Notes: generated from the letters alone by a model not told the origin. Numbered from the stretch's first letter, positions 26,490 through 39,228 are shown. The stretch is 64,000 nt of DNA from Atrina japonica (GCA_030159075.1 BROG01000338.1:555001-619000), one strand, 5' to 3'. Numbers and translations: made by a program.

Positions 26490-28324
26490 TTATTTACTCG
26501 TTGCATACAATATTTGTTTACATGGTGTAAGGAAGAAAAAAATCGACACTGCTGTCTTTAACTGGACAAGCCTATATAGAACTGCGAGATACGGTTATCT
26601 CCACCCGAGTGATAAGAATCTGGGTGTCTAATCTGAGGCTTTAACTCGAATTGGACTTTCAATTTTTTTCTTTTAGAATTGTGATATTCCTTTCCACTCA
26701 ACGTACCAATGTTTGAATATTTTTCTCCCTTGATTCAAGTACACGTTATAAAATTATATTGTTACGTCAAAGTACGTGTAGGTTGTCTAAACCGTCGGAT
26801 GGAAGGTGAAATTCCGACTTTACAAAACGTTGCCCTAGGTGGGAGATATATGGTCCGTGTTTCACCTGATATCTTTACAAATAAACAGATATCTGTTACA
26901 ATAAGCTTTGCAAAGGTTTTCTAGATTAAATCTCTAAACCAATTGTTAGGACATAAATGATCAATATTTCTTCATCGAAATCCGATGGATTATGAAGTAA
27001 CGATAAAACATTTTACACTTGAAAAGTATGTATCTTTAATATACATGTATACAAGAAGAATTGTATTTAAACAAAGTAAATAATCTATTATAAACATGAC
27101 ACAAATGCAATAAATCAGAACCTAATCACCTATAGATATCAAAAGATTGGTATAATAAAAATCCTTTTTATTTACATTTATGAATTTAGCCAAAATATTA
27201 TGCGTTTTTGGAAATTATCGAGACAAGAGCAACTGTTTTAACATTCCTACTCTCTGACACTCCCAATTTTCTTCAATTCTTTTCTATGCACATATGTATG
27301 TACTTTCAAATCTTATTTCCCTAAAATCTATTTTGGTGCAATGTGAATAACTAAAGATTTATAATAATTACATGTACATACTGAAATTTCCATGTTCAAT
27401 ATCAAACAAAAAGACATTTGTTACGATAAATTTTCCGCAGGTTTTATTGCTTTGCACCAATTATCGAAATTTCAATTTTCAGAATTAATTAATATATTTT
27501 CTATGTATTTTGCATTGTAACAAAAACGCAGTTTAGGGTTGTTGATATTTTTAAAAGAATACTAATGTCAATTTTAAAAGATCTACTAAATTCTCGTTCT
27601 TATCTTAGCTTTTCTTTCTTTTTTAAAAAAAGCAGGGAAATCTCTTTCTAATCCAACAACCTAACATTTTTCTATGTTAATAATTTGACAGTAAACTTAT
27701 ATGAAATTAATTCATTCTACTAATTTTTATTTCACTTTGTGCAGTATTTAAAATCTTAATTTCTGTTCCTTCTATTTGTACTTCGATCGATCCTGTCGCA
27801 GTAGTAAAGTATTAGATTCTCCAATTGAAGATTAAGTGTTAGAACTCTCGCAAAAATCAAGGCAATTTGTCTTTTCTAAAAAGTAAGCGGTATGTTTCGC
27901 GGTGAGTCCAACACATTTAAAAACATCATTCCCCTCCTAAGCAATAAAAGCCTTCTCTTTTACACATTGTAAAATCACAGATACGTCTTACTCACTTTGG
28001 TCTATTTCAGATATATTTGTTCACTTTATTTAATCTTAAATGAATTTACTTCGTCAAACAGACATATTTTGACTTCGCTAAATATAGATCACACATTTCA
28101 GTCTCACTTTCTTCAAACAATTTCATTTTCTTTTCTAGTTCAATCTCCTACATTTGCCATTCATTTTGTTCAGCTATATTCTATCCTTTCGTTCATGTTC
28201 ATCGAATAGTGTTTCACAGAGTGAAATGTTGAACTGAGTGTTCGGTCAATGAATCGCGTTTATCGATTATGACGAAGATTTAATCCTCCATTATTTCATT
28301 TCATATAACTGTGAACGGCGTGCA
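26490..28324. other. AT-rich tract, nothing recognised
   Basis: About 1.8 kb with only chance open frames (for example 26709-26924 plus). It is T-rich at 27600-28200. No splice-framed coding signal was seen. Confidence 0.45.
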
Positions 28325-28470
28325 AAATCAGTCGACATGGGATGCTTACCTCTACATGGCACCTGATCCTTCCTCAGTATTGTCACAGGTCTGTAATTGT
28401 CACAAGGTCACCTGATTCGTATATTGATACTTTGGTATCTGCGATTTATTATTCTGTTACATTCCTTCGA
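28325..28470 (+). mobile_element. Retroelement 3' UTR fragment
   Basis: ATGGGATGCTTACCTCTACA, TGGCACCTGATCCTTCCTC and GATACTTTGGTATCTGCGAT match the 3' UTR at 33570-33710 in the same orientation. It ends at the family's common 3' terminus. Confidence 0.7.
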
Positions 28471-29204
28471 TCTCTGGTGTCCATTTACTTAACATGCAGA
28501 CTCTTGTCATTTATGTGTCTTCATAGACTGCCATTAGGTGATGTTTAAATATATTTATGGTGACGTTTGGAAACACGTTGCTATTTATAATGTCAGCCAA
28601 TGTCAATGTCATAATGTTTTGTTACATGTTTAAGTTCGAAAGTCCTTTTTAAATGTAAAACTTGTAGAAGCGTTGTCTTGTGCACATTTAATCAGTGTTC
28701 TTGTGAACTCATCAAGTAATTATAAAAACATAAATTTGCATGAAATAAAAAATTTTAACATTTACTTGTCAATCTATGACAAATCTATGACATCGCTATG
28801 ACTGGAGTGACGATGTAGAAGGGCGAAAGAAAAAGAAGAAGAAGAAGAAAAGAAGAATCAAATGAAATAAGTGAGAAATGATTCCTCGTCAAAGTCCGTT
28901 AAGACAATTTAACGACCATTACCGAATAAATAGTTCAACGTTTCATTTAATAAAACATTGTAATTTCTAACGTATCATCGAGGCAGACGGATCTCATATA
29001 CATGACCGGTGGATAAATAGTGAATTGAAAACTCGTTCAGTATGATATTTATTTTTAATCACAAAATAAGTACCCTTTATAACTTACAATATGAAATAAA
29101 TCATTGTGTACGTCAAACTTACTCCATGAATTTATCTTGTTAGTTAAAAAACTATTTAAAGCCCACAGTTTAACCGTAAACACCATTGTCTGTCTTTTCG
29201 ATGG
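28471..29204. other. AT-rich tract with a GAA-rich run
   Basis: A purine run of AAGAAGAAGAAG type occupies about 28829-28856. Nothing else was recognised. Confidence 0.45.
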
Positions 29205-29440
29205 TCAATATGATGAAGAACTACAGATTGATATTCGAAACTCCAAATCCATTAGAATGCTACAAATTAGATATAAAACGGTCTTAACACGAAGAACAAT
29301 TGTCCCAAACGGGGTGAGACATGGTGTCCGGAAGGAATCAGCACATCCTGTTAGCAGGCCACACCCGTCGCAAATTTTCCATCGATCTTCGATCTTGAGT
29401 TCGGACAATATGTCAAGATCAATGAAAAAGTCATCAATTA
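29205..29440 (-). mobile_element. Retroelement 3' end, subfamily 2
   Basis: The minus strand reads GATGGAAAATTTGCGACGGG, CTTCCGGACACCATGTCTC, CCGTTTGGGACAATTGTTCT and TAATGGATTTGGAGTTTCG, paralleling the tail of the relic at 8820-8980. A 129-residue plus-strand and a 135-residue minus-strand open frame over this stretch come from the UTR, not from genes. Confidence 0.7.
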
Positions 29441-30543
29441 ATTTTAGATCTGGCAAAAGAGGCTCATTGTATATGTTCGTGTTATTCGTGTAAATCTCGT
29501 TATGCCTCATTAAGTAAGGAAAAGATTCATCAGACTCTTTTAACGCCAGATTATATAAATCGGACAATACCAGAATGAAAATCAAATATTTGTTGCCAAT
29601 AGGCTTGACCACTGTAAAACACTATCCCGAGGCTTCAGAATAAAAATGAATAATATGAACTAAGGCATTGCCTTGAAGCGAGCGCAGCTTTGTCATTATA
29701 ACATCGTAATGTAACATTAAATGCATCGGGTTAGGTGTATATTTATGCAGACAGTGTTTAGGTTCCCAGTGTTTACCCCCTTGATATACAGTACTCGCTT
29801 CGCTCGCCTAAAATCATGTCAAAATGTTGTCTTTTATAGATAATGCGTATTTAATGTTGTTGTATTGGAACAATAAGATGTTGGTAAGTCGTCATAATAT
29901 ATCTATGCTGTTACTAATCCAGCTATTACAGGACCGGGCTGTCATATCTAGGCTGTTACGGGATCGGGCGGTCGACAAACCCACTGTACTCGACAGCCAT
30001 GTTTCTAGGAACCTCGTTTGCGATGTACCGGTTGAAACTTTTTGATGCCCATAGTACACACTGGAGGACTGTGACCGTTAGAGGGCGCTGTAATTATTGG
30101 ACTTGACTCAAGGTGCAACATTTCTACAATAAATAACATAGCAGCTTCAAGAAAGTAAAAGATAACCATTAAAAAACACCTTACAGACTGAAATACACTA
30201 TATAAACTATATTTACATATCATGTCAATACCTATGAAATATATGTGTTATTAACTCCTGTAATCACATTTGGATTTGTCCATTTCAAACAATGGTTAAG
30301 TTCATTGCCAGAATTCAAGGATATACCTTTACATGAAATATTAACGTGTTCATTCCCAAGTTATGACATTGGACCATTGTATTTACTGATGATTTGTGGG
30401 TGAGTCTAAATGTGATCCCAGGAGTTGATGAGTTAATATGTCACTTTGAAGTAATAACAACTTGAGAACATTACGAAAATCGGGAAAATTCTAAGTAGTT
30501 ATACATAAAGATTGAGATATTAATTGATTTTCATGTGATATCC
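29441..30543. other. AT-rich tract with a short shared motif
   Basis: The phrase CTGGAGGACTGTGACCGTTA and GAGGGCGCTGTAATTATT (30059-30102) recurs as CTGGAGGACCCTACCCGTAA and GAGGGCACTGTAATTATT at 38346-38382, marking a small dispersed repeat. No gene was found. Confidence 0.45.
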
Positions 30544-30625
30544 AATATCAACCCGAGACTTATGAATCAGCACTAAAGTCTGGGGACCAAGGGTTCATAT
30601 GAGGTCGTGGGTTGATATGGGACAT
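30544..30625. repeat. Short imperfect inverted repeat
   Basis: CAATATCAACCCGAGAC at the left pairs with the complement of GTCGTGGGTTGATATGG at the right, continuing inward through TATGAATC/GTTCATATG. This may be a small foldback element. Confidence 0.5.
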
Positions 30626-31724
30626 TACAAACTTTTATCATATTCCTTGGAGACAAAAAAGTTTCCTAATTCCAATATGAACTGGCTAAACATTCTCAAA
30701 ACATCTAGGTTTTGTGATTTTATTTCATCACCAAACATTTCAGTGTCACCATTTTTAATATTTCAACAACCATTTCATTTTCATTTCTCTGTGAGATAAG
30801 TCCAATTCCATAGTCATGTGTCATTTTTTGTCAGAGACTTCATTACACCCTCGTTACCCGAGACGACATTTTAACCTTATAATTTTCCCCATATACTGGA
30901 AGCATCGTTCTGATGCACACGATATGGATTAGAATTATTACCCCGATATGAATTCGGAATCCACAGCCGGATATGTTTGGCAAATTTCGATGGTATCAAA
31001 TATGGCAAATTGCCATATTCAGCAGGAAGTATATGATAATATGATATATTTATCTGTACATTGACGTAAATTTTGTCAAATTATTTTAATACAGCATTAG
31101 ATCAATGGACAATCAAAATGTTTTACATAGAATAAGATACAGGACATATTGGAAGTCTCAACGTTGCTTCAGATTTTACCAAGAAACAAGATTAAGTGAC
31201 AAACAGCCTGTATATGGTTTCCAAAGCGAAATAAATTAATCAAGTCAAGGAAATTCTCCCGAAAATTAGATCTATGAGAATGAACTAGTCATTAAATACA
31301 CGTTCCTGTGGGAAATTGGTTTCTTATATTTCATTAAGGTTTAGATATATTACAATGAAATCTGCACTATAGAAATTCAGTATAAGTATTGGGAATTGCA
31401 AAAGACTTAATTACAGGTCTGAGAAAAACAGTATTAGTTTATTAAACTGTAACCTGGCATTAAATTAAAATGTTTGGAATAAAAAAATACAATGCTGTGA
31501 GAGAAAGATAGAGAGAGAGATATGCAATTTGGAAGCATATCAAAACTAAAAAAAAGAAAATTAATATATACACAGTAAGGTGGAATCTTCCTATTAGGTT
31601 AACCAAATAGACTTACGAAAATTGGTCTGATTAGCAAGGTGGTGTTTTTTCGAGGGTCTGAACTTATCAACTATTTATTTGGAACTTTTCAAGAGATTGA
31701 GTATTTGGGTTCTTAATTGTGTAG
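30626..31724. other. AT-rich tract, nothing recognised
   Basis: No gene or clear repeat was found; a short GAGAGA run lies at 31501-31520. Confidence 0.45.
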
Positions 31725-32915
31725 TTGTCTCCTGAGTGAGGTGGCTTCCTGAGTGAGGCATTCTCGTTAGTGAGGTATTCTCCTAAATGAGGTGGTCTTC
31801 TAAGTGAGGTTCTCTTCAGAATGAGGTGGTCTTCTGAGTGAGGTTGTCTCAAGAGTGAGGTGGTCTCCTGAGTGAGGTTGTCTTCAGAATGAGGTGATCT
31901 CCTGAGAGAGATGGCCTTCTCAGTCAGGTGCTTTCCAGAATGAGATGGTCTCCTGAGTGAGGTTGTCTCCAGAATGAGGTGGCCTTCTCAGTGAGGTGTT
32001 GTCCCCAGAATGAGGTGGTCTTCTCAGTGAAACGGTCTCCAGAATGAGGTGGTCTTCTGAGTGAAACGGTCTCCAGAATGAGGTGGTCTTCTGAGTGAGG
32101 TTGTCTCCAAAATGAGGTGGCCTCCTGAGTGAGGTTGTCTCCAGAATGAGGTGACATCCTGAGTGAGGTTGTGTCCAGAATAAGGTGGCCTCCTGAGTGA
32201 GGTTGTCTCCGGAATGAGGTGGCTTCCTGAGTGAGGTTGTCTCCAGAATGAGGGTGTCTTCTGAGTGAAGTTGAATGAGATGTTCTTCTGAGTTAGGTTG
32301 TCTCCAAAATTAGGTGGCCTCCTGAGTGAGATTGTCTCCAGAATAATGTGGTTTTCTGAGTGAGATTTTCTCCAGAATCAGGTGCAGTTCTAAGTGATGT
32401 TGTCTCCAGAATGAGGTGGTCTCCTGAGTGAGGTTGTCTGCAAAATGAGGTGGCCTCCTGAGTTAAGATGTATCTGCAGAATAAGGTGGCCTCCTGAGTG
32501 AGGTTGTGTCCAGAATTAGGTGGACTCCTGAGTGAAGTTGTCTCTAGAATGAGGTGGTCTCCTGAGTGAGGTTGTCTGCAAAATGAGGTGGCCTCCTGAG
32601 TTAAGATGTATCTGCAGAATAAGGTGGCCTCCTGAGTGAGGTTGTGTCCAGAATTAGGTGGACTCCTGAGTGAAGTTGTCTCTAGAATGAGGTGGTATTC
32701 TGAGTGAGGTTGTGTCCAGAATAAGGTGGCCTCCTGAATGAAGTTGTATCTGTGGAATGAGGTGGCCTCCTGAGTGAGGTTGTCTGCAGATTGAGGTGGT
32801 CTCCTGAGTGAGGTGTTCTCCAGACTTAGCTGATCTAAAGAGTGAGATGTTCTCAAGAGTGAGATAGCCTCATGAGTGAGGTGGCCTTTTGAGTGAGATG
32901 GTCTTTAGGCGAGGT
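31725..32915 (-). repeat. 17/34-bp minisatellite, about 1.2 kb
   Basis: Two alternating half-units of 17 bp, CTGAGTGAGGTTGTCTC and CAGAATGAGGTGGTCTC, make a 34-bp unit. A near-identical block of about 177 bp is repeated within it (about 32396-32570 and 32545-32720, containing AAGATGTATCTGCAGAATAA), showing recent segmental growth. Minus-strand open frames rich in SFWRQPHSGDHLILET motifs are artefacts. Confidence 0.93.
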
Positions 32916-32954
32916 TTCACTGTTTATTAGATCTTAGATGGTTGATAAAATCTC

Positions 32955-33722
32955 GTATTTATAAGCCGACCCGTTGCTTTATTCATACGATGCAGACTTC
33001 ATTCAAAAACTGCTGAATCAAAAGAAGAAAAAGCTAGCGGTGTCTTTTAATTTCATATTTAGAAATTAAAAATTTCATGTTTAGAAATTAGAAATTAAAG
33101 ATACAACAGAATCAAGCACACACGCTTCATACTTAGACATTTTACTTACTATAGACACAGACGGGAAATTGGCAACCAAGCTATACGGCAAACGCGACGA
33201 TTTCGGCATTTCCATTGTAAATTTTACACATTTAAGTAGTAATATCCCACAGTCACCCGCATATGGAGTTTGTATTTCACAAATGATCCGATATGCCAGG
33301 GCGTTTTCAACATATGAACATTTTATATACAGATGTAAACTACTCACTGACAAATTATTGACACAGGGATATCGAAAACCGCGTTTGATGTCAACTTTCC
33401 GCAAATTTTACGGTCGGTATAAGTCTTGTTTGCGATTATCCTGTTTCACTGGGTGAAGTGTTGAGTTGCCTTTTCGTTGGCAGTTGTTGAGACGTCTGTA
33501 CCATTTGTGACGAGGATTCGTTCCTAACGTATTTCATTTGGGCTTGACTGTGGACTCACGGCGGTTGTGACCTGTCGACAGGGGACCCTTACTCCTCCAT
33601 GGCACCTGATCCCACCTCTTGGTTTCCAGAGGTCCGTATTTGACCATTTTTGCCGGACTTGTATCTGTGTCCTGGATATCCTAAAGATTTATACTTTGGT
33701 ATCTGAGATGTTTTATATTCGA
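32955..33722 (+). mobile_element. RT retroelement, partial copy 1 of a head-to-tail series
   Basis: Translation gives ADPLLYSYDADFIQKLLNQ then KKKKLAVSFNF; the segment that should hold YIDDVL is deleted. The frame resumes with LEIKDTTESSTHASYLDILL and stays open from about 33115 through YGKRDDFG, AYGVCISQMIRYARAFSTYE and FRKFYGRYKSC near 33430. Next is the 3' UTR: GGACTCACGGCGGTTGTGAC, CTTACTCCTCCATGGCACCT, CCACCTCTTGGTTTCCAGAG and GATTTATACTTTGGTATCTG at the end. No endonuclease domain is visible. It is non-functional because the catalytic box is missing. It follows the 17/34-bp array within 40 bases and is itself followed directly by copy 2. Confidence 0.85.
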
Positions 33723-34970
33723 AAACTTAAAAGAACTATGAAAACCCATTTTTCCCTATGTATTTAGTGACCCAGAAGTGGTAACCGATCTAGATAGATT
33801 ACATGACCAATATATACTGATCTTAGCAGAAAAAGCTTCAAATAATATAATTTTTATTTTTAAGGCACGGTACTGTAAAAAATTAATAGAAGAACTTGGG
33901 TTTAACACGAAATCTAGTAATCCTATATACACAAGTAGCCAACTTTTAGAGGACGAAATCCTTCTAAATCATGTGTCAGTATTACGCTCTTTTGATGTAC
34001 ATACAACACTGAAGTTGAGCTATCATATTTATATTGGATAACTAAACTTCACAAAATTAGCTGGATCTAGAAAACGTTATACCAAACTTTTATCTTTATT
34101 CCTTATCAAGATACTGAGAGCCGTTAAGGAGAAACTCTAGTTGCTTATTCTAGAAGCAGTGTAAATCAGATATGAATACTTAAAAATTCTAAACAACTCT
34201 TAAAAAACACAATGTTTATTAAATTCATAATATCAAAACATTCAACATTTCTACTCTTTATGCAATAATTCCACAGGAAAAATTAAATTAATTAATTTTT
34301 GGCATCATTGACAATTTTTTTTTTTAACTAAAGAAGGTATCCGAAATTTAAGATATCTAGTCATTGGTTATCAGGATACTTATTTTTTCCATCACCACTC
34401 TAGTTCTACACATAAATATACTAAAATTGACGTTGATATAAAAAGAACATGCTGGAATTTCTTATAGACAATATATTTGTGATGATCGGAGACGTGGTCT
34501 TTCAGCAAACTGTCGATATTCCTATGGGAACCAATTGTGCTCCTTTATTGGCAGACCTGGTCCTTTATTCATACGAAGCAAAATTCATCTAGAAACTGCT
34601 ATTTCAAAAGAAGAAAAAGTATGCGGTGTCCTTTAATTTGACGTTTAGATATATCGACGACGTTTTGTAAATAAATAATGATAATTTTCATACATATGTT
34701 AATGCGATATATCCCGGCGAACTAGAAATAAAAGATACAACAGAATCAAGCACACACGCTTCGTAATTCGAAAATTTACTTACTATAGGCACAGACGAAA
34801 AATTAACAACTAGGCTTTAGACAAACGCGACGATTTCTGATTCCCATTCGTAAATTTTCCACATTTAAGTAGTAATATCCCACGATCACTTGCATACCGC
34901 GTTTATATTTAACAATTTGTATATTGTACCCTGGACATCCTGAAGATTAATAATTGGGTATCTGAGATTT
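33723..34970 (+). mobile_element. RT retroelement, nearly full-length relic, copy 2
   Basis: The N-terminal region reads DLDRLHDQYILILAEKASNN and HVSVLRSFDVHT in an 87-residue frame (33778-34041). Frameshifted pieces follow: ILWITKLHK-like at about 34030, YSRSSVNQ near 34145, then FLIDNIFVMIGDVVFQQTV, IPMGTNCAPLLADLVLYSYE (34460-34590) and VSFNLTFRYIDDVL (about 34630-34670), followed by ELEIKDTTESSTHAS. The order matches a reverse-transcriptase core with YxDD. The 3' UTR is shortened but ends in CTGGACATCCTGAAGATTAA and GGGTATCTGAGAT. Stops and frameshifts make it a pseudogene. The class is uncertain: tandem arrangement and absence of a visible apurinic endonuclease would fit a Penelope-like element. 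Confidence 0.85.
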
Positions 34971-35330
34971 CCATATTTATATTTATTGGATTCCGAAGAT
35001 TAACAAAATCCAGATGAACACAGAGCGGGGTCATCTACGTGCGTCAGTAAGAGTCTATACATTTTACTTATTAAACACCTTACATATACTCAGCAAATTC
35101 ATCAGAAGTATTGTGCAGCATCCTACTTAAGATGCGGAGTCAATCAATTATTGACCTCAAAGAATTTTAAAAACATCTAAGTATCCAAATTTCAAACATA
35201 TTAAACGCATCAGGGTTTGTGATTGTCCGGCTCTTTACACAAAGATTCCTCACCAGAAACTTAGAGGCAAACTCACTTCTATTATACAAAACATGACTTT
35301 GACCTTTTCACCGAACTCATCATTGTAGCA
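34971..35330 (+). mobile_element. RT retroelement, N-terminal fragment, copy 3
   Basis: Immediately after the 3' end of copy 2 the translation is YLYWIPKINKIQMN, then a region equivalent to SGVNQ, then DCPALYTKIPHQKLRGKLTS (about 35219-35280), the palm segment before the catalytic boxes. It stops before the PMGT and YxDD motifs. It is in the same orientation as copies 1 and 2. Confidence 0.75.
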
Positions 35331-35904
35331 CCTTACACATTAATAATGTATGTAGAAAAGTATTTAATCTTTTTGTATTAGTATTGTTGCAATAATAAAT
35401 AATATAAATGAGTTTCATAAAAAATACGAATGGGGGGAGGTCGTACTCAGAGCATCTAGCGTTGAACCGTTGTAATTACCACAATCTTTGATTTAATTAT
35501 AGTAAAATGAAAGTAATAGTACAGAAATATTACATAAGTTTTTGTGATTTATGTTTAAGCATTAACGGATTTGTAAAGCTGTCTAACAATTAAATATATT
35601 CTGTTCCTGAAACTTTGAACGCACTACTAATCAAGATTTCAAACATATGAGATCTGTCGAAAGTGCTGGCATATCAGATAAAGAAATTTGATAATTTCCA
35701 TTACTATTCACATTTAATCAGCGGTAATATAAGATGAAATACAAGATAATTTATATCCTCACTTTGAGGATATTGATGGATTCAATAACTGTACCCTTAG
35801 ATATCTAACTTCAAAGTTATGACAATCAATGTGCCCAGTATTCGTGATGTCATCAATGATCATCAATTTATTTCGATGTTCATTTGTATATTTTCCCATT
35901 TAAT
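35331..35904. other. AT-rich tract, nothing recognised
   Basis: No gene or clear repeat was found. Confidence 0.45.
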
Positions 35905-35924
35905 CATCATCATCATCATCATCA

Positions 35925-36006
<82 letters not shown>

Positions 36007-36012
36007 TTTAAT
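35905..36012. repeat. (ATC)n-(ATT)n-(ATTT)n microsatellite
   Basis: Trinucleotides ATC then ATT, ending in TTTA tetranucleotides; a poly-isoleucine open frame covers it. Confidence 0.95.
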
Positions 36013-36104
36013 TTTATTTGAAAATTTTCTGAAGATTATTTCTCCCGTCAAAATACTACTCACAAAGTAGTAACAGCGTAAAATTTGGATAAATAGATGC
36101 TCGA

Positions 36105-36650
<546 letters not shown>

Positions 36651-36940
36651 TTAAGGGACATTAGCTTTTTTTTCAAAGACATGTTTTTCCTTTTTACAAC
36701 GTACATTGACATAAAAATTCTTGCTTTAGAAACCCAGTTTAGCAATTGATTAACCCAATTACTGTTTGTTTATTTGCATACCAAACTGAACCTGACCTTA
36801 TTCTCACAAAATATATAGAAACATAAAATGTCTATGCCTGTGTATCATATTTGTTATTGTACATCAAATACATGTAGTAAAAGTAGAAAAAATCGAAATA
36901 TTATTTTTGCAAATACATGTACCATTAATGCCCCTTTAAG
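36651..36940 (-). mobile_element. Small inverted-repeat (MITE-like) element, copy B
   Basis: The ends are TTAAGGGACATTAGC and TTAATGCCCCTTTAAG, imperfect inverted repeats. The interior, read on the minus strand, matches copy A at 49-434, including the internal AAGGTCAGGT landmark and GTACAATAACAAATA. It is non-coding. Confidence 0.65.
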
Positions 36941-37446
36941 TATCTGGTTTACCAAGTATTAAACGTAGTAGTTGTCTATCCTAAGCTATTGTGGTTTGCA
37001 AAAATAAAGAAGAAAATAATTGATTAAACGAATTTGAGACAGTATGTGATATGCTGAGTAATATATTTCTTTTGGAGATAACATTTAATTAATGTATGTA
37101 ATTTATTTTCTCCGATTCCCCTATTTTCAAAAATCTCAAATCAAATTGAACACGGAAACATGGTTTCTAATTCCTTGGCATCATCCCAAGTGTGACCATT
37201 GTGTTGTGTTGTCAATAAGGCAAATGCCTGGGATCGGCAATATATAAAACCAGATGAAATTAAAATAAAGCCCTATTTTTTAGCCGGAATATAATATTTT
37301 CTTCATGGTATAATAAGTATTTTTGTAACAGTAAATTTAACTCTTCTGGGACGTTTTTAATTCTAAAATGGATAGTCCAATACGAAGTTCCCGAAAGTAC
37401 CAGCTATCAGAGTGGTGATTTATTTGTTACATCACTAAATTGTATC
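36941..37446. other. AT-rich tract, nothing recognised
   Basis: No gene or clear repeat was found. Confidence 0.45.
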
Positions 37447-37680
37447 GATCTTTTTATTCTGATATAATCGTAATCTTTTTCGGGTATATCATACATAAAT
37501 GTTATTGTCTTGTTTGTAGGGAGACCAGAGGATTTGTTTACCCAAGGCAAGTCACATTTCCCGGGTGCGAAGCCCGAGGGGAATATGACTTGTCGCGGGT
37601 AAACAAATCCTCATGTCTCCCTACAAACAGGGCAATAAATATTTTATTATATCGAAATACAGAATCAATAAAGACTGTCG
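37447..37680. mobile_element. Long foldback element
   Basis: The core arms at 37502-37562 and 37578-37638 are about 60 bp each with few mismatches: TTGTTTGTAGGGAGACCAGA and GGATTTGTTTACCC at the left, GGGTAAACAAATCC and GTCTCCCTACAAACAGG at the right. The loop is about 15 bases, GGGTGCGAAGCCCG, itself a small hairpin. Weaker pairing extends outward (ATTCTGATATAATCG near 37456 against TATATCGAAATACAGAATC near 37647). GC content is higher than the surroundings. Confidence 0.8.
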
Positions 37681-38984
37681 GATAAGCTGCGAGGGTTTGC
37701 GCATGAGGGAGACATGACTAATGCGAGGGAGAAATGACGCACGCGACAGAGACATGAAGTGTTATCTCCCTGACACGTAACCAATCCCTGGCTGTGTTTT
37801 ATTAATGAGGTATAATAAAATAAGTTCAAGAATTAATGAGGTATAATAATATAATATGCATCCCTAAATTTTAGCATTTATCATTTCGGTATACATTGTA
37901 TGTGTCAATTAATATGCATCCCGAAATCATAATATCTATATTTTCAGTATATATTATTAACCCGAATAATCCAGTCGTTATATTTCGTTCACTTCAACAC
38001 TACATTAACGCCTGAATAAATACACAACCGATAAAAAATTACTTTGTCAGATTGTGACTTCATAGTAATTTACGTCATAATTTTGTTTTTGTATAGACTA
38101 TCACAACTCATTGTTCAAATTATAGCTGAAAACATATAATTTATTTGCATAATACATTCAATATATTTATTTTGTTAAATTCGAACATTTATTTATCCTT
38201 GATAGCTAGCGATCTCCATATTTGTAACAAGCCGTGGTCGTCGGAAATCATAAATACGCATACTCTTGAGCTGTCGCCTGCGATTGGTCGAATACAATTT
38301 TTATTGCGAGTGACGCGTTTATCAACACTTTATCTTCAAGTCATCTGGAGGACCCTACCCGTAAGAGGGCACTGTAATTATTCGAGTTATATATATTGTA
38401 TGTGTAAATTGATATGCATCATGAATCATAGTACATTGCATTTTTGTTTAAATTCACGGGAATTAAAATTTACATTTTTTCTGAAAGTAATTTATTCACG
38501 GTATTAAATTTCTCGAAAGACCGTTTCTAAAACGGCCTGTGAAGTGAATTATGAGTTATATTTTGATCTCCATTTAATTAATTGACCTGCAAGCATTTAT
38601 CATTTAGTCATTTTTGTATACGAGGTTTGGTAAAACATGTATATGAATAAATTTTGCTTGGTAATAACTTTTATAATTTTGATTAGTTATGCATTGCCTT
38701 TCTGATATATATAGATATAAGGTATTTGATCCACGGATATTTAATTTCGCGGTATTATCTAAATTAAATCACCGCGAATAAAAGCCACTATAAAGTATAT
38801 CTTTCAGGGTATATTATATATGTGTAAATTTATACTAACTTCTGAATCATAGCACATGTATATATCTTTTCGGGTATATTATGCGTACGTTAATAGATAT
38901 GTACGCCTGATTCATAGTTCTAATCTTTTAAATAAAGGGGTGCGGAAATAGAATGTGTGGGTGAAATCTAAAGATAAACCGTCC
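37681..38984. repeat. AT-rich tract with dispersed ATATTGTATGTGTAAATT units
   Basis: A unit of the form TTTCGGTATATTATATGTGT, then AAATTGATATGCATCCTGAA and TCATAG, occurs in diverged form near 37885, 37940, 38385, 38805 and 38865. A GAGG(G/T)ATAATAAAATA-type pair lies at 37805-37850. A perfect 8-bp hairpin (TTCGCGGT/ACCGCGAA) is at 38742-38776. No gene was found. Confidence 0.5.
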
Positions 38985-39228
38985 AAAATAATACAGAAAT
39001 TTCAGATACCAAAGTATAAACCTTCCGTATTTGTTGTATACTGGATAAACACTGACCTCTGGAAATACATAGGTGGGATCAGTTACCATGGGGGGTGGGG
39101 GGTGGGGGGTAAGTATCCCCTGTTGACCGACCACACCCAGCGTGAGTCAACAATCAAATTCAAGTGAAATAAGTGAGGAGGATATACTCTTCACAATTGG
39201 TACATACGACTCAATGATCGCTATGGAT
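38985..39228 (-). mobile_element. Retroelement 3' UTR, first part (interrupted by a SINE)
   Basis: The plus strand reads TTTCAGATACCAAAGTATAA, GACCTCTGGAAATACATAGG, TGGGATCAGTTACCATGG, then a GGGGGTGGGGGGT expansion, CCCCTGTTGACCGACCACAC and CACAATTGGTACATACGACT. The order follows the UTR at 50570-50800. It continues after the SINE at about 39534-39565. Confidence 0.75.

Noticed and set aside
29104..29612. 129- and 135-residue overlapping frames on opposite strands
   Set aside because: They cover a retroelement 3' UTR fragment of subfamily 2; the corresponding region at 8.8 kb is not coding.
31924..32856. Minus-strand repetitive protein-like frames (QPHSGDHLIL)
   Set aside because: They follow the 17/34-bp minisatellite and change frame with indels; no signal of a real repetitive protein such as a signal peptide.
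35819..36070. Poly-isoleucine frame
   Set aside because: Translation of the ATC/ATT microsatellite.
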